64,000 nucleotides of DNA from Roseibium suaedae (GCF_900142725.1 NZ_FRBW01000007.1:1-64000); one strand, 5' to 3'; numbered from the stretch's first letter, positions 1-9,056 are shown. Program-made: numbers and translations. The notes: a model not told the origin generated them from the letters alone.

Positions 1-162
<162 letters not shown>

Positions 163-166
163 GATC

Positions 167-679
167 ATGGCTGACCTCGTGATCCGTCCCTTCGCCCCAT
201 CCGATTCGGATGGGGTCTGGGACATGCTGCAGCCGGTGTTTTCCGCAGGGGAGACCTATGCGATCGACCCTGCTATCTCCCGCGAGGGGGCGCTGGCCTA
301 TTGGCTGACTGGCCACGAGGTCTTCGTGGTCGAGGAGGAAGGTGTCTTTCTGGGCACCTATTTCCTGTGCCCGAACCAGAAGGGCGGCGGCTCCCATGTT
401 TGCAATTGCGGCTTTGTCACGGCTCAGGCCGCGACCGGCAAGGGCGTTGCCCGGCGAATGCTGGCACACTCTCTGGAAGCCGCGCCTCAGCGCGGCTTCC
501 GGGCGATGCAGTTCAACTTCGTCGTTTCAACAAATTCCCGCGCTGTCGCCATCTGGCAAAGCCATGGCTTCGATATTGTCGGGCGCCTGCCGGGGGCCTT
601 CAAACATCCGGTCCATGGCTATGTGGACGCGCTTGTGATGTACAGGGATCTGACCGGTCCAGCTCCGGAAGCAAAGTGA
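167..679 (+). CDS. GNAT-family N-acetyltransferase
   Basis: This 170-residue protein has the single-domain length of GNAT acetyltransferases. A segment reading ATGKGVARRMLAHSLEAA (about residues 95-113) fits the acetyl-CoA pyrophosphate-binding loop (Q/RxxGxG/A), and the later NSRAVAIWQSHGF block is the typical beta-bulge and C-terminal helix. The ATG lies 4 bases after the dehydrogenase stop codon, and an in-frame upstream ATG would overlap that gene; the downstream start is preferred because the protein then begins directly with the GNAT fold (LVIRPFAPSDSDGVW). It sits between the two formaldehyde-oxidation genes, so it is probably co-transcribed with them. Its substrate is unknown. Confidence 0.8.
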   Translation: MADLVIRPFAPSDSDGVWDMLQPVFSAGETYAIDPAISREGALAYWLTGHEVFVVEEEGVFLGTYFLCPNQKGGGSHVCNCGFVTAQAATGKGVARRMLAHSLEAAPQRGFRAMQFNFVVSTNSRAVAIWQSHGFDIVGRLPGAFKHPVHGYVDALVMYRDLTGPAPEAK

Positions 680-692
680 AGGACGTTTCGTG

Positions 693-1520
693 ATGCAAAC
701 CATTTCCGAAAACCGCTGCTATGGCGGTGTTCAGGGCGTCTACTCCCATGCCTCCAAGGTTTGCGGTGTGGACATGACCTTTGCGGTCTACATGCCGCCT
801 CAGGCCAAGGATGGCCCGGTGCCGGTGCTCTGGTACCTGTCCGGCCTGACATGCACCCATGAGAACGCCATGACCAAGGCTGGCCTTCAGGAGCATGCAG
901 CCGAATTCGGCATTGCGGTCGTGTTCCCGGATACCAGCCCGCGCGGAGAGGGCGTCGCCAATGACGACGCCTATGATCTGGGGCAGGGCGCCGGCTTCTA
1001 CGTCAACGCCACCCAGGCCCCCTGGGCACCGCATTTCCGCATGTATGACTACGTGACGAAGGAACTGCGCGATCTGGTGCAGAAGAATTTCGCCGTCAAC
1101 AGCCGTCATGGCATCACTGGCCATTCCATGGGCGGTCACGGTGCCTTGACGCTGGCGATGAACGAGCCGGATCTCTATCAGTCCCTGTCCGCCTTCGCAC
1201 CGATTGCGCATCCGAGCCAGTCCGACTGGGGCCGCAAGCAGTTGTCGGCCTATCTTGGCGACGATGAAAGCCTCTGGGCTGCGCATGATGCGACCCTGTT
1301 GGTCAAGTCCAAGGGTTGGAAGGGCGACATCCTGATCGATCAGGGGGCAAGCGACCAGTTTCTTGATCTCCTGAAACCGGAAGCCCTGGCCGGGGCGCTG
1401 GCAGAGGCCCGCATCCCCTCGACCTTCCGGATGCAGGAAGGCTATGACCACTCCTACTATTTCGTCTCCACGTTTGGCTGGGACCACATGGCCTGGCACG
1501 CGGAACGTCTTCTGGGGTGA
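693..1520 (+). CDS. fghA: S-formylglutathione hydrolase
   Basis: This esterase-D-type alpha/beta hydrolase splits S-formylglutathione into formate and glutathione, completing glutathione-dependent formaldehyde oxidation. The nucleophile elbow reads GHSMGGHGAL (about residues 146-155), and a late GYDHSYYF segment carries the catalytic histidine. The length of 275 residues matches FrmB/FghA. An AAGGA ribosome-binding site ends 9 bases before the chosen ATG; a GTG one codon earlier is the alternative start. It follows the GNAT gene closely, suggesting one operon with frmA. Confidence 0.95.
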   Translation: MQTISENRCYGGVQGVYSHASKVCGVDMTFAVYMPPQAKDGPVPVLWYLSGLTCTHENAMTKAGLQEHAAEFGIAVVFPDTSPRGEGVANDDAYDLGQGAGFYVNATQAPWAPHFRMYDYVTKELRDLVQKNFAVNSRHGITGHSMGGHGALTLAMNEPDLYQSLSAFAPIAHPSQSDWGRKQLSAYLGDDESLWAAHDATLLVKSKGWKGDILIDQGASDQFLDLLKPEALAGALAEARIPSTFRMQEGYDHSYYFVSTFGWDHMAWHAERLLG

Positions 1521-1533
1521 TCCTGTCTCAGTG

Positions 1534-1566
1534 CAAGTCCCGGCTCATGTGCCGGGGCTTGCTCTT
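1534..1566 (+). terminator. Hairpin downstream of fghA, likely terminator
   Basis: A ten-base stem (CAAGTCCCGG against CCGGGGCTTG, one G-U pair) with an eight-base loop begins 14 bases after the fghA stop. It is followed by only a short pyrimidine stretch, so termination is plausible rather than certain. Confidence 0.5.
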
Positions 1567-1647
1567 CAAGGCCCAACTTTCAATTCAGCATCTTCTCCGC
1601 AATAGAATCTCGCGGTTGTCTTGATCCAGTTACAGCTGAACCCGTTC

Positions 1648-1778
1648 GCAAGTCTCTGGCAATGAGTGGGCCCCGGATCTCCGCTGCGCTGCGTCCGGGG
1701 TGACATCCCTAGCTGGCTCACCGGTCACCCCGGGCGAGCCTTGCGAGACCCGGGGCCCAATCATTGCCAGAGCCTTGC
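1648..1778. repeat. Long imperfect inverted repeat (palindromic intergenic element)
   Basis: Two arms of about 55 bases, starting GCAAGTCTCTGGCAATGA on the left and mirrored on the right up to TCATTGCCAGAG, pair across a short centre near 1713. The inner part contains CCCCGGATCTCCGCTGCG and CCGGGGTGAC, the 'CCGGG...GTGAC' signature of interspersed palindromic elements common between alphaproteobacterial genes. It occupies most of the gene-free stretch between fghA and the convergent acyltransferase gene. A second, diverged element with the same core lies at 4911-5040. RNA from either strand would fold into a long hairpin. Confidence 0.75.
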
Positions 1779-1865
1779 AGCACCTGCTGTTCCGGTACAG
1801 CGTCCCGCGCAAGTTTGATCTGTTTCCGCTGAATTGTAGCAGGGCGTCTGGGCGATGGGGCGTCC

Positions 1866-2945
1866 CTATCTCTCGTCCGCTCTTGCCCGCAGCCGGGCAA
1901 TGTGATCCTGCCGGGCCTGATCGTTTTCAAACCCTTCTGGCAATCGCAGTTCGGAGAGCATGTACCAGTGCTCGATATCCCGGAGCACCACTGGTTCAAA
2001 GACATCGTTCAGCCGATGGAGCGTCTCTTCGACCGGATACCGGGTCTTGGCATCGCTGGAAGGCGCAAGCGGGGGCTCGATAATCAGGTCAAAGCGGGAG
2101 CCCTTGCGGCGCAGATAGACAGGCAGGATCGTGCCGCCCGCCGCATTGGCAAGCTTGATTGCCACGACCCCGTTTCCCGCGTCTGGAACCGGGCGGCCGA
2201 AGAGCGGCAGATAGATCTGATTGTCCCGCATTTCATCGATGAAGATCATCAGGTTGGCCGCACCGCCCGTCAGCAGCCTGTGCAGGCGAAAGGCGCTCTT
2301 TTGTCCGGGCGGGAACAGATACTGGTTCCGTTTCCTGCGCAGGTTATAGACGATGCGGTTCTTGAAGCGGCAGGGCTCGGGCTGGAACGGGCCGGTGCAG
2401 GGGGGAGCAAGATCCAGATGAAAGGCGGTGAAGGCTGCTTCCCAGGTTCCCAGATGCATGGAGACGATGACCAGCGGTCCGCCAAGGGCCTTGGCAGCCT
2501 CCAGATGCTCGCGGCCGTGAACGGTTATCCGGCCCCGTGTCCAGATCGTGTTGGCCTTGGCGAACTCGGCCAGGGTGCTGCTGATGTTCTGCCACCAGCG
2601 GACCAGCGACTTTCGCTGCTCAGCCGGATTGTTTTTCAGCTCTGGCTGAAGCGCGAAGAGATTGCGGGCAATCCGTTTTGCAAAAATCCGGTTCTGAAAC
2701 CGGATCCGGGCTGCATGAGACAAATGACGGCCGAAGGCCGTCACGAAACCGAACGGGGATGCCGCAAGCAACTGGTGTGTGCCGGTGTTGATCAGGCCCT
2801 GAAGGCTTGAGGCACCCCAGTACTTCCAGGCTCCCTTGCGCTTGACCGGGGTCTTGCCGAAGAGGTCCGCCAGCGCAGGTGCAGGCGGTTCTTCCGGCAG
2901 GGTTTCCTCAAACGGGATGTCTTGAAATTGCAGGGGCTTTTTCAA
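1866..2945 (-). CDS. Lysophospholipid acyltransferase family protein (LpxL/HtrB-like)
   Basis: The 359-residue protein carries an HLGTWE motif (HX4E, about residues 163-168), the catalytic signature of the LpxL/HtrB/WaaM acyltransferases that transfer acyl chains to lipid A precursors or related lipids at the inner membrane. A later block FIDEMRDNQIYLPLFGRPV matches the second conserved region of that family. The N-terminal 90 residues are less typical, and no clear transmembrane anchor precedes the catalytic domain. It starts 9 bases after the P450 stop codon, so the two are almost certainly co-transcribed, P450 first. The acceptor lipid cannot be told from sequence; a lipid A secondary acyltransferase or a different glycolipid acyltransferase are both possible. 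Confidence 0.75.
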   Translation of the reverse strand: MKKPLQFQDIPFEETLPEEPPAPALADLFGKTPVKRKGAWKYWGASSLQGLINTGTHQLLAASPFGFVTAFGRHLSHAARIRFQNRIFAKRIARNLFALQPELKNNPAEQRKSLVRWWQNISSTLAEFAKANTIWTRGRITVHGREHLEAAKALGGPLVIVSMHLGTWEAAFTAFHLDLAPPCTGPFQPEPCRFKNRIVYNLRRKRNQYLFPPGQKSAFRLHRLLTGGAANLMIFIDEMRDNQIYLPLFGRPVPDAGNGVVAIKLANAAGGTILPVYLRRKGSRFDLIIEPPLAPSSDAKTRYPVEETLHRLNDVFEPVVLRDIEHWYMLSELRLPEGFENDQARQDHIARLRARADER

Positions 2946-2954
2946 GATATGTGC

Positions 2955-4367
2955 TCAGGACCTTGCGCGCAGGATCATGGGCAGATCGTTGCCGGGCCGC
3001 AGGGTCAGACGGCAAACCGGCTGGATGTCTTCGCCCGGCTTGAGTTCCAGCGAGAATTTCGAGGCAAGGGTCGCCAGCGACAGGATCGATTCCGTCATGC
3101 CGAACTGCAGGCCGGCACAGATGCGCGGTCCGATGGAGAAGGGCACATAGCCGTATTTGTTCGGCCGCTTGCTGTCTTCCAGGAATCGCTCCGGCCAGAA
3201 GGCGTCCGGCTTGTCCCAGAGGTTCGGGTTGCGGTGCATGAGCCATGGCACCACCATGACGATCGACCCCTTCGGCACATGGGTACCGGACAGGGTGGCG
3301 TCTTCCATGGCCTGGCGCGCAAGGATCGGAACCGGCGGATAAAGACGCAAGGCTTCTTCGATGATCGCCTTGGTGTAGGGCAGGTTGGCGACGTCCGAGA
3401 AGGTCGGGATCCGGCCATCATCCAGCACCCGGTCCAGCTCCTCATGGAGCTTTGCGGCAACGCGCGGCGACTTGGACAGCAGAAACCAGGTCCAGGCCAG
3501 GGTGTTGGCGGTGGTCTCGTGGCCTGCCATGAAGATCACGGCTGCCTCGCTGCGGATGGCTTCACGCGAAAGCGGACGGCCATCTTCGTCGCGTGCTTCC
3601 AGCAGGCCGCCGATCACCGAGGCCTCGCCGCTTTCCTTCTGGGCGTGATAGCTGTCGATGATCTCGTCGAGGACGGAGAGGATCCGGTTGACCGACTGCT
3701 TGATGGCGCTGCCCCGGAAACGGGGCATCCAGTCCGGCAGGCCCAGCATGGACTGAATGTCGATCTGGTCGATGTGGCGCTGATAATCCGAAAAGCCCTG
3801 AACCACTTCCGAGGCGTAGTTGCCACCGAGGTTCCGGCCAAAGATCGTCCGGCAGATGATCTCTGCGGTCAGATGCGCCATTTCCTCCAGCGCATCGACT
3901 TCCGCGCCATCGCCCTTTTGCTCCCAGGCGGTCCGCGTCTCGGCGATGGTGTCGACCATGATTGGCGCAAAGCCCGGAACCCGGGAGCCGTGAATGATCG
4001 GAGCGACCACCTTGCGGCGCTTGCGCCAGGTTTCCGTGTCGCTGATGAACAGGCCGTCGCCCAGAAGCGGTTCCAGCGCATGGCGCATTTGCGGGCTCTT
4101 GCGCTGGAATGCCTGATGGTTCGACTGGAAGGCCTCATGCACCACATCCGGCTGATTGCAGATGAAGAGATGGGTGCGCAGCACCCGCTGGCTCATGAAC
4201 CTTCGGGCAAAGTCCCGCTGCGACCAGATGGAGAGGAAATTCTTCCGCGCCAGGCCGATCAGCTTGATGATCGATGGCTGGGTTTCATGCCGGAACGGAT
4301 AGGGCGGAATGAAATCTTCTTCGTCCGTGGGAATGGTCGCGTGGGCGGTCAAGGCTGGCCTCGTCAA
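2955..4367 (-). CDS. Cytochrome P450
   Basis: A complete 470-residue P450. The heme-ligand loop reads FSIGPRICAG, with the thiolate cysteine near residue 417. The I-helix carries AGHETT for oxygen activation and the K-helix the EALR (ExxR) motif. No membrane anchor is evident, as expected for a soluble bacterial P450 that would need separate redox partners; no ferredoxin or reductase gene is adjacent. The overall look (long N-terminus, AGHETTANTLAWTW) resembles fatty-acid or lipid hydroxylating P450s rather than CYP101-type terpene enzymes, but the substrate is inference. Immediate linkage to an LpxL-like acyltransferase suggests both act on one lipid. Confidence 0.93.
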   Translation of the reverse strand: MTRPALTAHATIPTDEEDFIPPYPFRHETQPSIIKLIGLARKNFLSIWSQRDFARRFMSQRVLRTHLFICNQPDVVHEAFQSNHQAFQRKSPQMRHALEPLLGDGLFISDTETWRKRRKVVAPIIHGSRVPGFAPIMVDTIAETRTAWEQKGDGAEVDALEEMAHLTAEIICRTIFGRNLGGNYASEVVQGFSDYQRHIDQIDIQSMLGLPDWMPRFRGSAIKQSVNRILSVLDEIIDSYHAQKESGEASVIGGLLEARDEDGRPLSREAIRSEAAVIFMAGHETTANTLAWTWFLLSKSPRVAAKLHEELDRVLDDGRIPTFSDVANLPYTKAIIEEALRLYPPVPILARQAMEDATLSGTHVPKGSIVMVVPWLMHRNPNLWDKPDAFWPERFLEDSKRPNKYGYVPFSIGPRICAGLQFGMTESILSLATLASKFSLELKPGEDIQPVCRLTLRPGNDLPMILRARS

Positions 4368-4445
4368 TCAGTATTCAAAAACACCCTCTCATAGCGTTTC
4401 CCGGGTGTCTTTGCATCCTTTCAAATAATCAGGGCCCTTTTCAGA

Positions 4446-4832
4446 TCAGCGGGGGCGGACCCAGAAGGCGCTTGAGAGCGTGGCCAGCCAGGACAGGATC
4501 ATCAGGCTGCCACCTGTCGGGGCTGCCATGGAGAAGAGCCTGTCGCCGAGCATCGCCCGCGACGTGAGATCTCCGCAAAAGAGAATGAGGCCACAGGTCA
4601 TCAGGATGGCTGCGACCGGCAGGAGTGGGGCCTTCCGCATCTGGGACAGGGCGCCGATCGCCAGAAGGGCCGGGGCATGGAAGAGTAGCATTTCTGCCGC
4701 CAGGCGCAGGAGGCCGGTGTCGTCGAGATGGGCGGAGGCGGCCATCAGGGCAACGCCTGCGGCACCGGCCAGTCCGCCGAGGAACAGGCCGGCCCGGAAG
4801 AGCGGAGCCGTGAAGGATGTGTCTTGAGTCAT
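4446..4832 (-). CDS. DUF423 family small membrane protein
   Basis: This 128-residue protein has four hydrophobic segments (starting about residues 13, 42, 68 and 102) and the family pattern of DUF423 (YgdD-like), including the FHAPALLAIGAL region and the C-terminal TGGSLMILSWLATLSSAF. The function of the family is unknown; it sits in the inner membrane. It lies upstream of, and in the same direction as, the P450 gene, with about 80 bases between them, so they may share a transcript. Confidence 0.8.
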   Translation of the reverse strand: MTQDTSFTAPLFRAGLFLGGLAGAAGVALMAASAHLDDTGLLRLAAEMLLFHAPALLAIGALSQMRKAPLLPVAAILMTCGLILFCGDLTSRAMLGDRLFSMAAPTGGSLMILSWLATLSSAFWVRPR

Positions 4833-4910
4833 GGAAGGAGAACCTCGGGAAAGAATGGTCCATCCCGCTAGAATGGGATGGAGCTGAGCATGATTACAAA
4901 CCCCTCATTT

Positions 4911-5040
4911 CGTCATCCCGGACGCAGCGAAGCGGAGATCCGGGACCGGCGGGCCGAGGTGTTGCGGTCGTCAACTATTTGTAACCGGTAACCTTCGGGC
5001 TCACCGGTCCCGGGTCGCGCTACGCTTGCCCGGGATGACT
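4911..5040. repeat. Palindromic intergenic element, second copy
   Basis: The left arm begins CGTCATCCCGGACGCAGCG and the right arm ends CTTGCCCGGGATGACT; they pair over about 38 bases with mismatches, separated by a centre of some 50 bases that includes GTAACCGGTAACC. The arms share the CATCCCGG/CCGGGATGA core with the element at 1648-1778 but differ in the middle, so the two are members of one family rather than recent duplicates. It fills the space between the M3 peptidase and DUF423 genes. Confidence 0.7.
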
Positions 5041-5110
5041 ATCGAACGGTTTTACCTTTGTCAGCAGTCTGTGGCCCACCCCGGTCATCGGGATGGGCCC
5101 TGGATATGTC

Positions 5111-7153
5111 TCAGGCTGCGAGGCCGCGGCGCTCCAGAAGCGCGTCGATCTTGGGCGCCCGTCCGCGGAAAGCCTCATAGGCTTCTGCCGGATCCGGCTT
5201 GCCGCCTGCAGAGTAGATGTTGGTGTAGAGCCGTTCTGCGGCCGCCGGGTCGAAGACGTTGCCGACTTCCTCGAAGGCCCCGAAGGCATCCGCATCCATC
5301 ACTTCCGACCACATATAGCTGTAGTAGCCGGCCGAGTAGCCTTCCCCTGCAAAGGCATGGGCAAAATGCGGGATCCGGTGGCGCATGGTGATGGAGGACG
5401 GCATGTCCAGTTCGTCCAGCGCCTTGCGTTCATACTCAGTCACATCAAGGCCTTCCGGCTTTTCGATGAGATGGAGATTCAGGTCGATCAGGGCGCAGGA
5501 AGTGTATTCCACCGTGGCAAAACCCTGATTGAAATTCTCTGCCGCCTTCAGCTTGTCGAGCAGCGCCTTGGGCATTGGCTCGCCGGTCTTGTAGTGGGTC
5601 GCAAAGCGCGACAGCACTTCCGGCTGGCCCAGCCAATGCTCATAGAGCTGGGAGGGAAGTTCCACGAAATCACGGGCAACGGAAGTGCCGGAGATCATCG
5701 GATAGGTCACATTCGACAAGAGCCCGTGCAGGCCATGGCCGAACTCATGGAAGAGGGTGCGGGCATCGTCAAAGGTCAAAAGGGTCGCTTCACCAGGCGC
5801 GCCCTTGGAGAAATTCATCACGTTGACGATGATCGGGGTCACGTTGCCTTTCAGCTTGTGCTGCGAGCGGAAGGCGCTCATCCATGCGCCGGAGCGCTTG
5901 GAGGGGCGGGCAAAGTAGTCGCCGAGGAAAAGCCCGGCGTGATTGCCGTCCCGGTCCTTCATTTCAAAGACGCGCACATCCGGATGGTAGACGGGAATGT
6001 CCTTGCGCTCTTCAAAGGTGACGCCGAACAGCTTCGTCGCCGTATCGAAGGCGGCGTCGATGATCCGGTCGAGCTGCAGATAGGGCTTCAGCTCAGCTTC
6101 ATCGAGGTCGAACTCCGCCTTGCGGACCTTCTCCGCATAATGGCGCCAGTCCCAGGGGGCAATCTGGAAGTTGCCGCCTTCAGCGCGGGCTGCTTCCGTC
6201 AGCTTGGCTTCTTCTTCCCTGGCGCGGGCGAGGGCAGGCGTCCACACCTTGGTCAGAAGCTCGCGAACGGCTTCGGGCGTCTTGGCCATGGTGTCGTCGA
6301 GCTTGTAATGGGCATAGCTGGCAAAGCCCAGCAGATGGGCCTTTTCGTTGCGCAAGGAAAGCGTCTTTTCGACAGTCTCGCGGTTGTCCGTTTCCCCGCC
6401 GCCTTCGCCGCGCGCGCTCCAGGCCCGGAAAGCGGTCTCGCGCAAGGGGCGGTTGGTGGAGAACTGCAGGAAGGGTTCGATCAGGGATCGGGACAGGGTG
6501 ATGACGTGTTTGCCGTCCAGTCCACGCTCGCGGGCGGCCTCCGCAGCGGCAGCAATCAGAAAGTCCGGCAGACCTGCAAGATCTGCTTCGCCTTCCAGAA
6601 CCAGTTTGTAATCTGCTTCGTCCTTCAGGACGTTCTGGGCAAAGCTGGTGCCGAGGGTCGCCAGCTCCTGCGAGATCTCGGCAATCCGGGTCTTGCCGTC
6701 TGCATCGAGCCCTGCGCCAGCGCGTTGGAACATCTTGTGGTACCGCTCAAGCACCTTCAGGGCTTCTGTGTCGAGGCCAAGGGTCTCCCGGGCGTCCCAA
6801 AGCGCATCGACACGCTTGAACAGGGCTGCATTCAGCACGGTTTCCGATCCATGCTTGGCGAATTTCGGCGCCATTTCCCGCTCCAGAGCCTGTAGCTCCG
6901 GATTGGTGTGCGCACCGGTGAGATTGTAGAATGTCCGTGCCGCGCGGGACAGGCGCTCACCAGCGGTCTCCAATGCCAGGATCGTGTTCTCGAAGGTCGG
7001 TGCTTCAAGGCTGTCCGCGATTGCATCGATCTCTGCCCGGGACTCGGTCATGCCAATGTCGAAGGCTTCCTTGAAATGGGAAGGCGTGATCTCGGCGAAG
7101 GGGGGAACTTCGAAGGGCGTGGACCAGTCAGCGAGAAGCGGATTGTGAGACAT
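5111..7153 (-). CDS. M3 family zinc metallopeptidase (oligopeptidase A / dipeptidyl carboxypeptidase type)
   Basis: A 680-residue cytoplasmic peptidase that degrades short peptides released by ATP-dependent proteases and signal-peptide processing. The zinc-binding helix reads HEFGH (residues 469-473), and the N-terminal start NPLLADWSTPFEVPPFAEITP is typical of the PrlC/Dcp group. No signal peptide is present. Length and collinearity fit PrlC and Dcp equally well, so the choice between oligopeptidase A and dipeptidyl carboxypeptidase is left open. Confidence 0.93.
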   Translation of the reverse strand: MSHNPLLADWSTPFEVPPFAEITPSHFKEAFDIGMTESRAEIDAIADSLEAPTFENTILALETAGERLSRAARTFYNLTGAHTNPELQALEREMAPKFAKHGSETVLNAALFKRVDALWDARETLGLDTEALKVLERYHKMFQRAGAGLDADGKTRIAEISQELATLGTSFAQNVLKDEADYKLVLEGEADLAGLPDFLIAAAAEAARERGLDGKHVITLSRSLIEPFLQFSTNRPLRETAFRAWSARGEGGGETDNRETVEKTLSLRNEKAHLLGFASYAHYKLDDTMAKTPEAVRELLTKVWTPALARAREEEAKLTEAARAEGGNFQIAPWDWRHYAEKVRKAEFDLDEAELKPYLQLDRIIDAAFDTATKLFGVTFEERKDIPVYHPDVRVFEMKDRDGNHAGLFLGDYFARPSKRSGAWMSAFRSQHKLKGNVTPIIVNVMNFSKGAPGEATLLTFDDARTLFHEFGHGLHGLLSNVTYPMISGTSVARDFVELPSQLYEHWLGQPEVLSRFATHYKTGEPMPKALLDKLKAAENFNQGFATVEYTSCALIDLNLHLIEKPEGLDVTEYERKALDELDMPSSITMRHRIPHFAHAFAGEGYSAGYYSYMWSEVMDADAFGAFEEVGNVFDPAAAERLYTNIYSAGGKPDPAEAYEAFRGRAPKIDALLERRGLAA

Positions 7154-7245
7154 GTGGTGTCTTTAGCCTTGTTCGTTCGGGCCCAAGGGAAAGGGCCGCG
7201 AGGGTTTGACGATGTCTTTGTCCGGTCGGAAAACCGGTCTGCCCA

Positions 7246-7893
7246 TCAAGATAGAGGCTCGTGCCGGGCTCTCCAACTGCCTGTTTCGGTTTGCCGCAGT
7301 CTTTCAAGGGTTTCCATCACGAAAGCGACGCGCTCCGAGACGGGCGCTGCTGGAATGAGCTGTAAGCGGTAGCCGAGAGAGCTGTAGGCTGCGGTCAGGG
7401 CTTCGTATTCCCGGAGGGCTTCTGAAAAGTCCTTCTGCCTCTCGCCATCATCCTCGTAGATCTCGGGCCATGGTGGGGTCATCAGGACCACGGGGCAATA
7501 CCTGTAGATCTCAAGCATCCTCAGAAGATGCGCCGGCGTCTCCAAACTCCGGTAGGCAAGGTAAGACACCACGTCGACCAGAGACCGGTCGAAAAGTACA
7601 GGCTGTCCGTTTGCGGGCAGGGTGTCCGGGGAAAGGCTGTTGAAGTGAAAGGCATAGCGGGAGGCCGCGAGTTCGACGAAACGCATGGGGTCGACCCAGG
7701 GCAGGCCGGTTCCGCCGATGGCCTCTTCTTCGCGGACGATCTGCCGGCCTGCTTCCGGTATGACATGGCAGCCAGCCTCGGACAGAGCCGACAGGAGTGT
7801 TGATTTTCCCGAGCCGGAACATCCTGACAAGACGACCATGCGGTTACTGCCGCTCAGGGAAGGATTGCCTGCAATATATTGATCTTCGTGCAT
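7246..7893 (-). CDS. Predicted AAA_28-type ATPase/kinase
   Basis: A 215-residue P-loop protein. The Walker A motif GCSGSGKST lies at about residues 24-32, and FDRSLVDVVSYL in the middle resembles the lid/aspartate region of nucleotide kinases and of the AAA_28 family of predicted ATPases. The VIPEAGRQIVREE segment after the P-loop is characteristic of that family. No partner is evident. The downstream neighbour in the same direction is the M3 peptidase, with a gap of some 90 bases. Its substrate is unknown. Confidence 0.75.
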   Translation of the reverse strand: MHEDQYIAGNPSLSGSNRMVVLSGCSGSGKSTLLSALSEAGCHVIPEAGRQIVREEEAIGGTGLPWVDPMRFVELAASRYAFHFNSLSPDTLPANGQPVLFDRSLVDVVSYLAYRSLETPAHLLRMLEIYRYCPVVLMTPPWPEIYEDDGERQKDFSEALREYEALTAAYSSLGYRLQLIPAAPVSERVAFVMETLERLRQTETGSWRARHEPLS

Positions 7894-7997
7894 GGGGTTC
7901 CGGGGGGATAAGGTTCGAAAGATGGGCCGCTTGCTTCAACAGGTCAGGCCGTGACCCAGCCATTTTCTGTTTTGCCCGAGGGCGACGGATCGCGCTT

Positions 7998-8396
7998 TCA
8001 CGCTCCGAACAGCACCTGATGCATGATCCGGCCGGGCAGGAGCGTGAAGATCCCGGCGACGATCAGCGCCCAGAAATACAGGGAGCGCATGAGGGCCCGG
8101 TGAGTTGCGATCTTGCCGGACCGGGCAGCCAGGATGGCTCTGGGAACGGCTATAAGCGTTGCGATCGACAGTATGTGGATGGGGCTGAAAGGCCCGATCA
8201 GGCGGATTTCGTGAATGAACAGGCTGGATGCGGCTGTCCAGAACATCAAGACGATCCAGAGATAGCCCGAGGTCTTGTGAAGCAGTGTTCCCTTCGGCAA
8301 GGCGAGCTGAATGGCGCCGAAGAGGAGTGCTGCCACTGCTGCGGCCGCATGGGTTGCGATGACAGGGCCCGCCTCGAGCAAGGGTGTCAATGTCAT
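7998..8396 (-). CDS. DUF2306 family membrane protein
   Basis: A 132-residue protein with four predicted membrane helices. The pattern HAAAAVAALLFGAIQL, then GTLLHKTSGYLWIVLM and ATHRALMRSLYFWALIVAGIFTLLPGR matches DUF2306, with conserved histidines (LHK, THR) near membrane ends. The function of the family is unknown. The PPOX-type gene ends 9 bases upstream of this start, so the two form an operon. Confidence 0.8.
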   Translation of the reverse strand: MTLTPLLEAGPVIATHAAAAVAALLFGAIQLALPKGTLLHKTSGYLWIVLMFWTAASSLFIHEIRLIGPFSPIHILSIATLIAVPRAILAARSGKIATHRALMRSLYFWALIVAGIFTLLPGRIMHQVLFGA

Positions 8397-8405
8397 CGCT
8401 GCCTC

Positions 8406-9032
8406 CTACCACATGGTCTTGGCGGCCCGGCCCGGCCATTCATCGTCATAAGACTTGCCGTTCACTTCACCGGAGGACATGTCTTCCAGGATCTGTCCGG
8501 GGGTGGGCAGAGTGGCAGGGTCGATATGTTTCGATGTGTCCCAGAGACCGGCTCGTAGAACGGCCCGTCCGCACTGGAAATAGATTTCTTCGACGGTGAT
8601 GATGGTGACGCTGCGAGGGGATTTGCCGTCCATGGCGAGGCTTTCGAGCAAGTCCGGATCGGCTGAGAGCTTCGCCTTGCCGTTGATGCGCAGGGTCGAA
8701 TGGGATCCGGGGATGAGCATCATCAGCGCGACCCGCGGGTCCCGCACGATGTTTCGCAAGGAATCGATCCGGTTGTTGCCGCGCCGGTCCGGCATCAGAA
8801 GTGTCTTCTCATCCTGGATCACGAGGCAGGTGCCGGCATCCCCGCGTGGAGAGCAATCGAGCCCTTCCGGTCCGCTGGTGGCAAGAGCGCAAAATGGCGA
8901 GGCTTCAATCATCCGGCGGTAGGCAGGAGTGACCCGGTCGGCCACCTTGGCTGTGGAGGCGATGCCTGGGTGGCCATAGAGAGCTTCGAGCTGGTCGAGA
9001 GAGTCGATCAAGACTGGGGAGGGCAATGTCAT
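8406..9032 (-). CDS. Pyridoxamine-5'-phosphate-oxidase-fold FMN protein (MSMEG_1061-like)
   Basis: The 208-residue protein shows the split-barrel flavin fold: ASPFCALATSGPEGLDCSPRG, then RRGNNRIDSLRNIVRDPRVALMMLIPG, which is the FMN-phosphate-binding region of this family. A C-terminal YFQCGRAVLRAGLW block is characteristic of the MSMEG_1061-type subgroup. Such proteins bind FMN or F420 and are usually oxidoreductases of unknown substrate. The start is uncertain: this ATG has a purine-rich stretch but no spacing, and a TTG eight codons upstream is possible. Confidence 0.8.
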   Translation of the reverse strand: MTLPSPVLIDSLDQLEALYGHPGIASTAKVADRVTPAYRRMIEASPFCALATSGPEGLDCSPRGDAGTCLVIQDEKTLLMPDRRGNNRIDSLRNIVRDPRVALMMLIPGSHSTLRINGKAKLSADPDLLESLAMDGKSPRSVTIITVEEIYFQCGRAVLRAGLWDTSKHIDPATLPTPGQILEDMSSGEVNGKSYDDEWPGRAAKTMW

Positions 9033-9056
9033 CTCCGGGATTCGGGAGGAAGTCAA

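Noticed and set aside
2922..4394. Long rightward frame opposite the P450 gene
   Set aside because: It is the antisense shadow of the P450 gene, which carries all family motifs; GC-rich codon bias opens the opposite strand.
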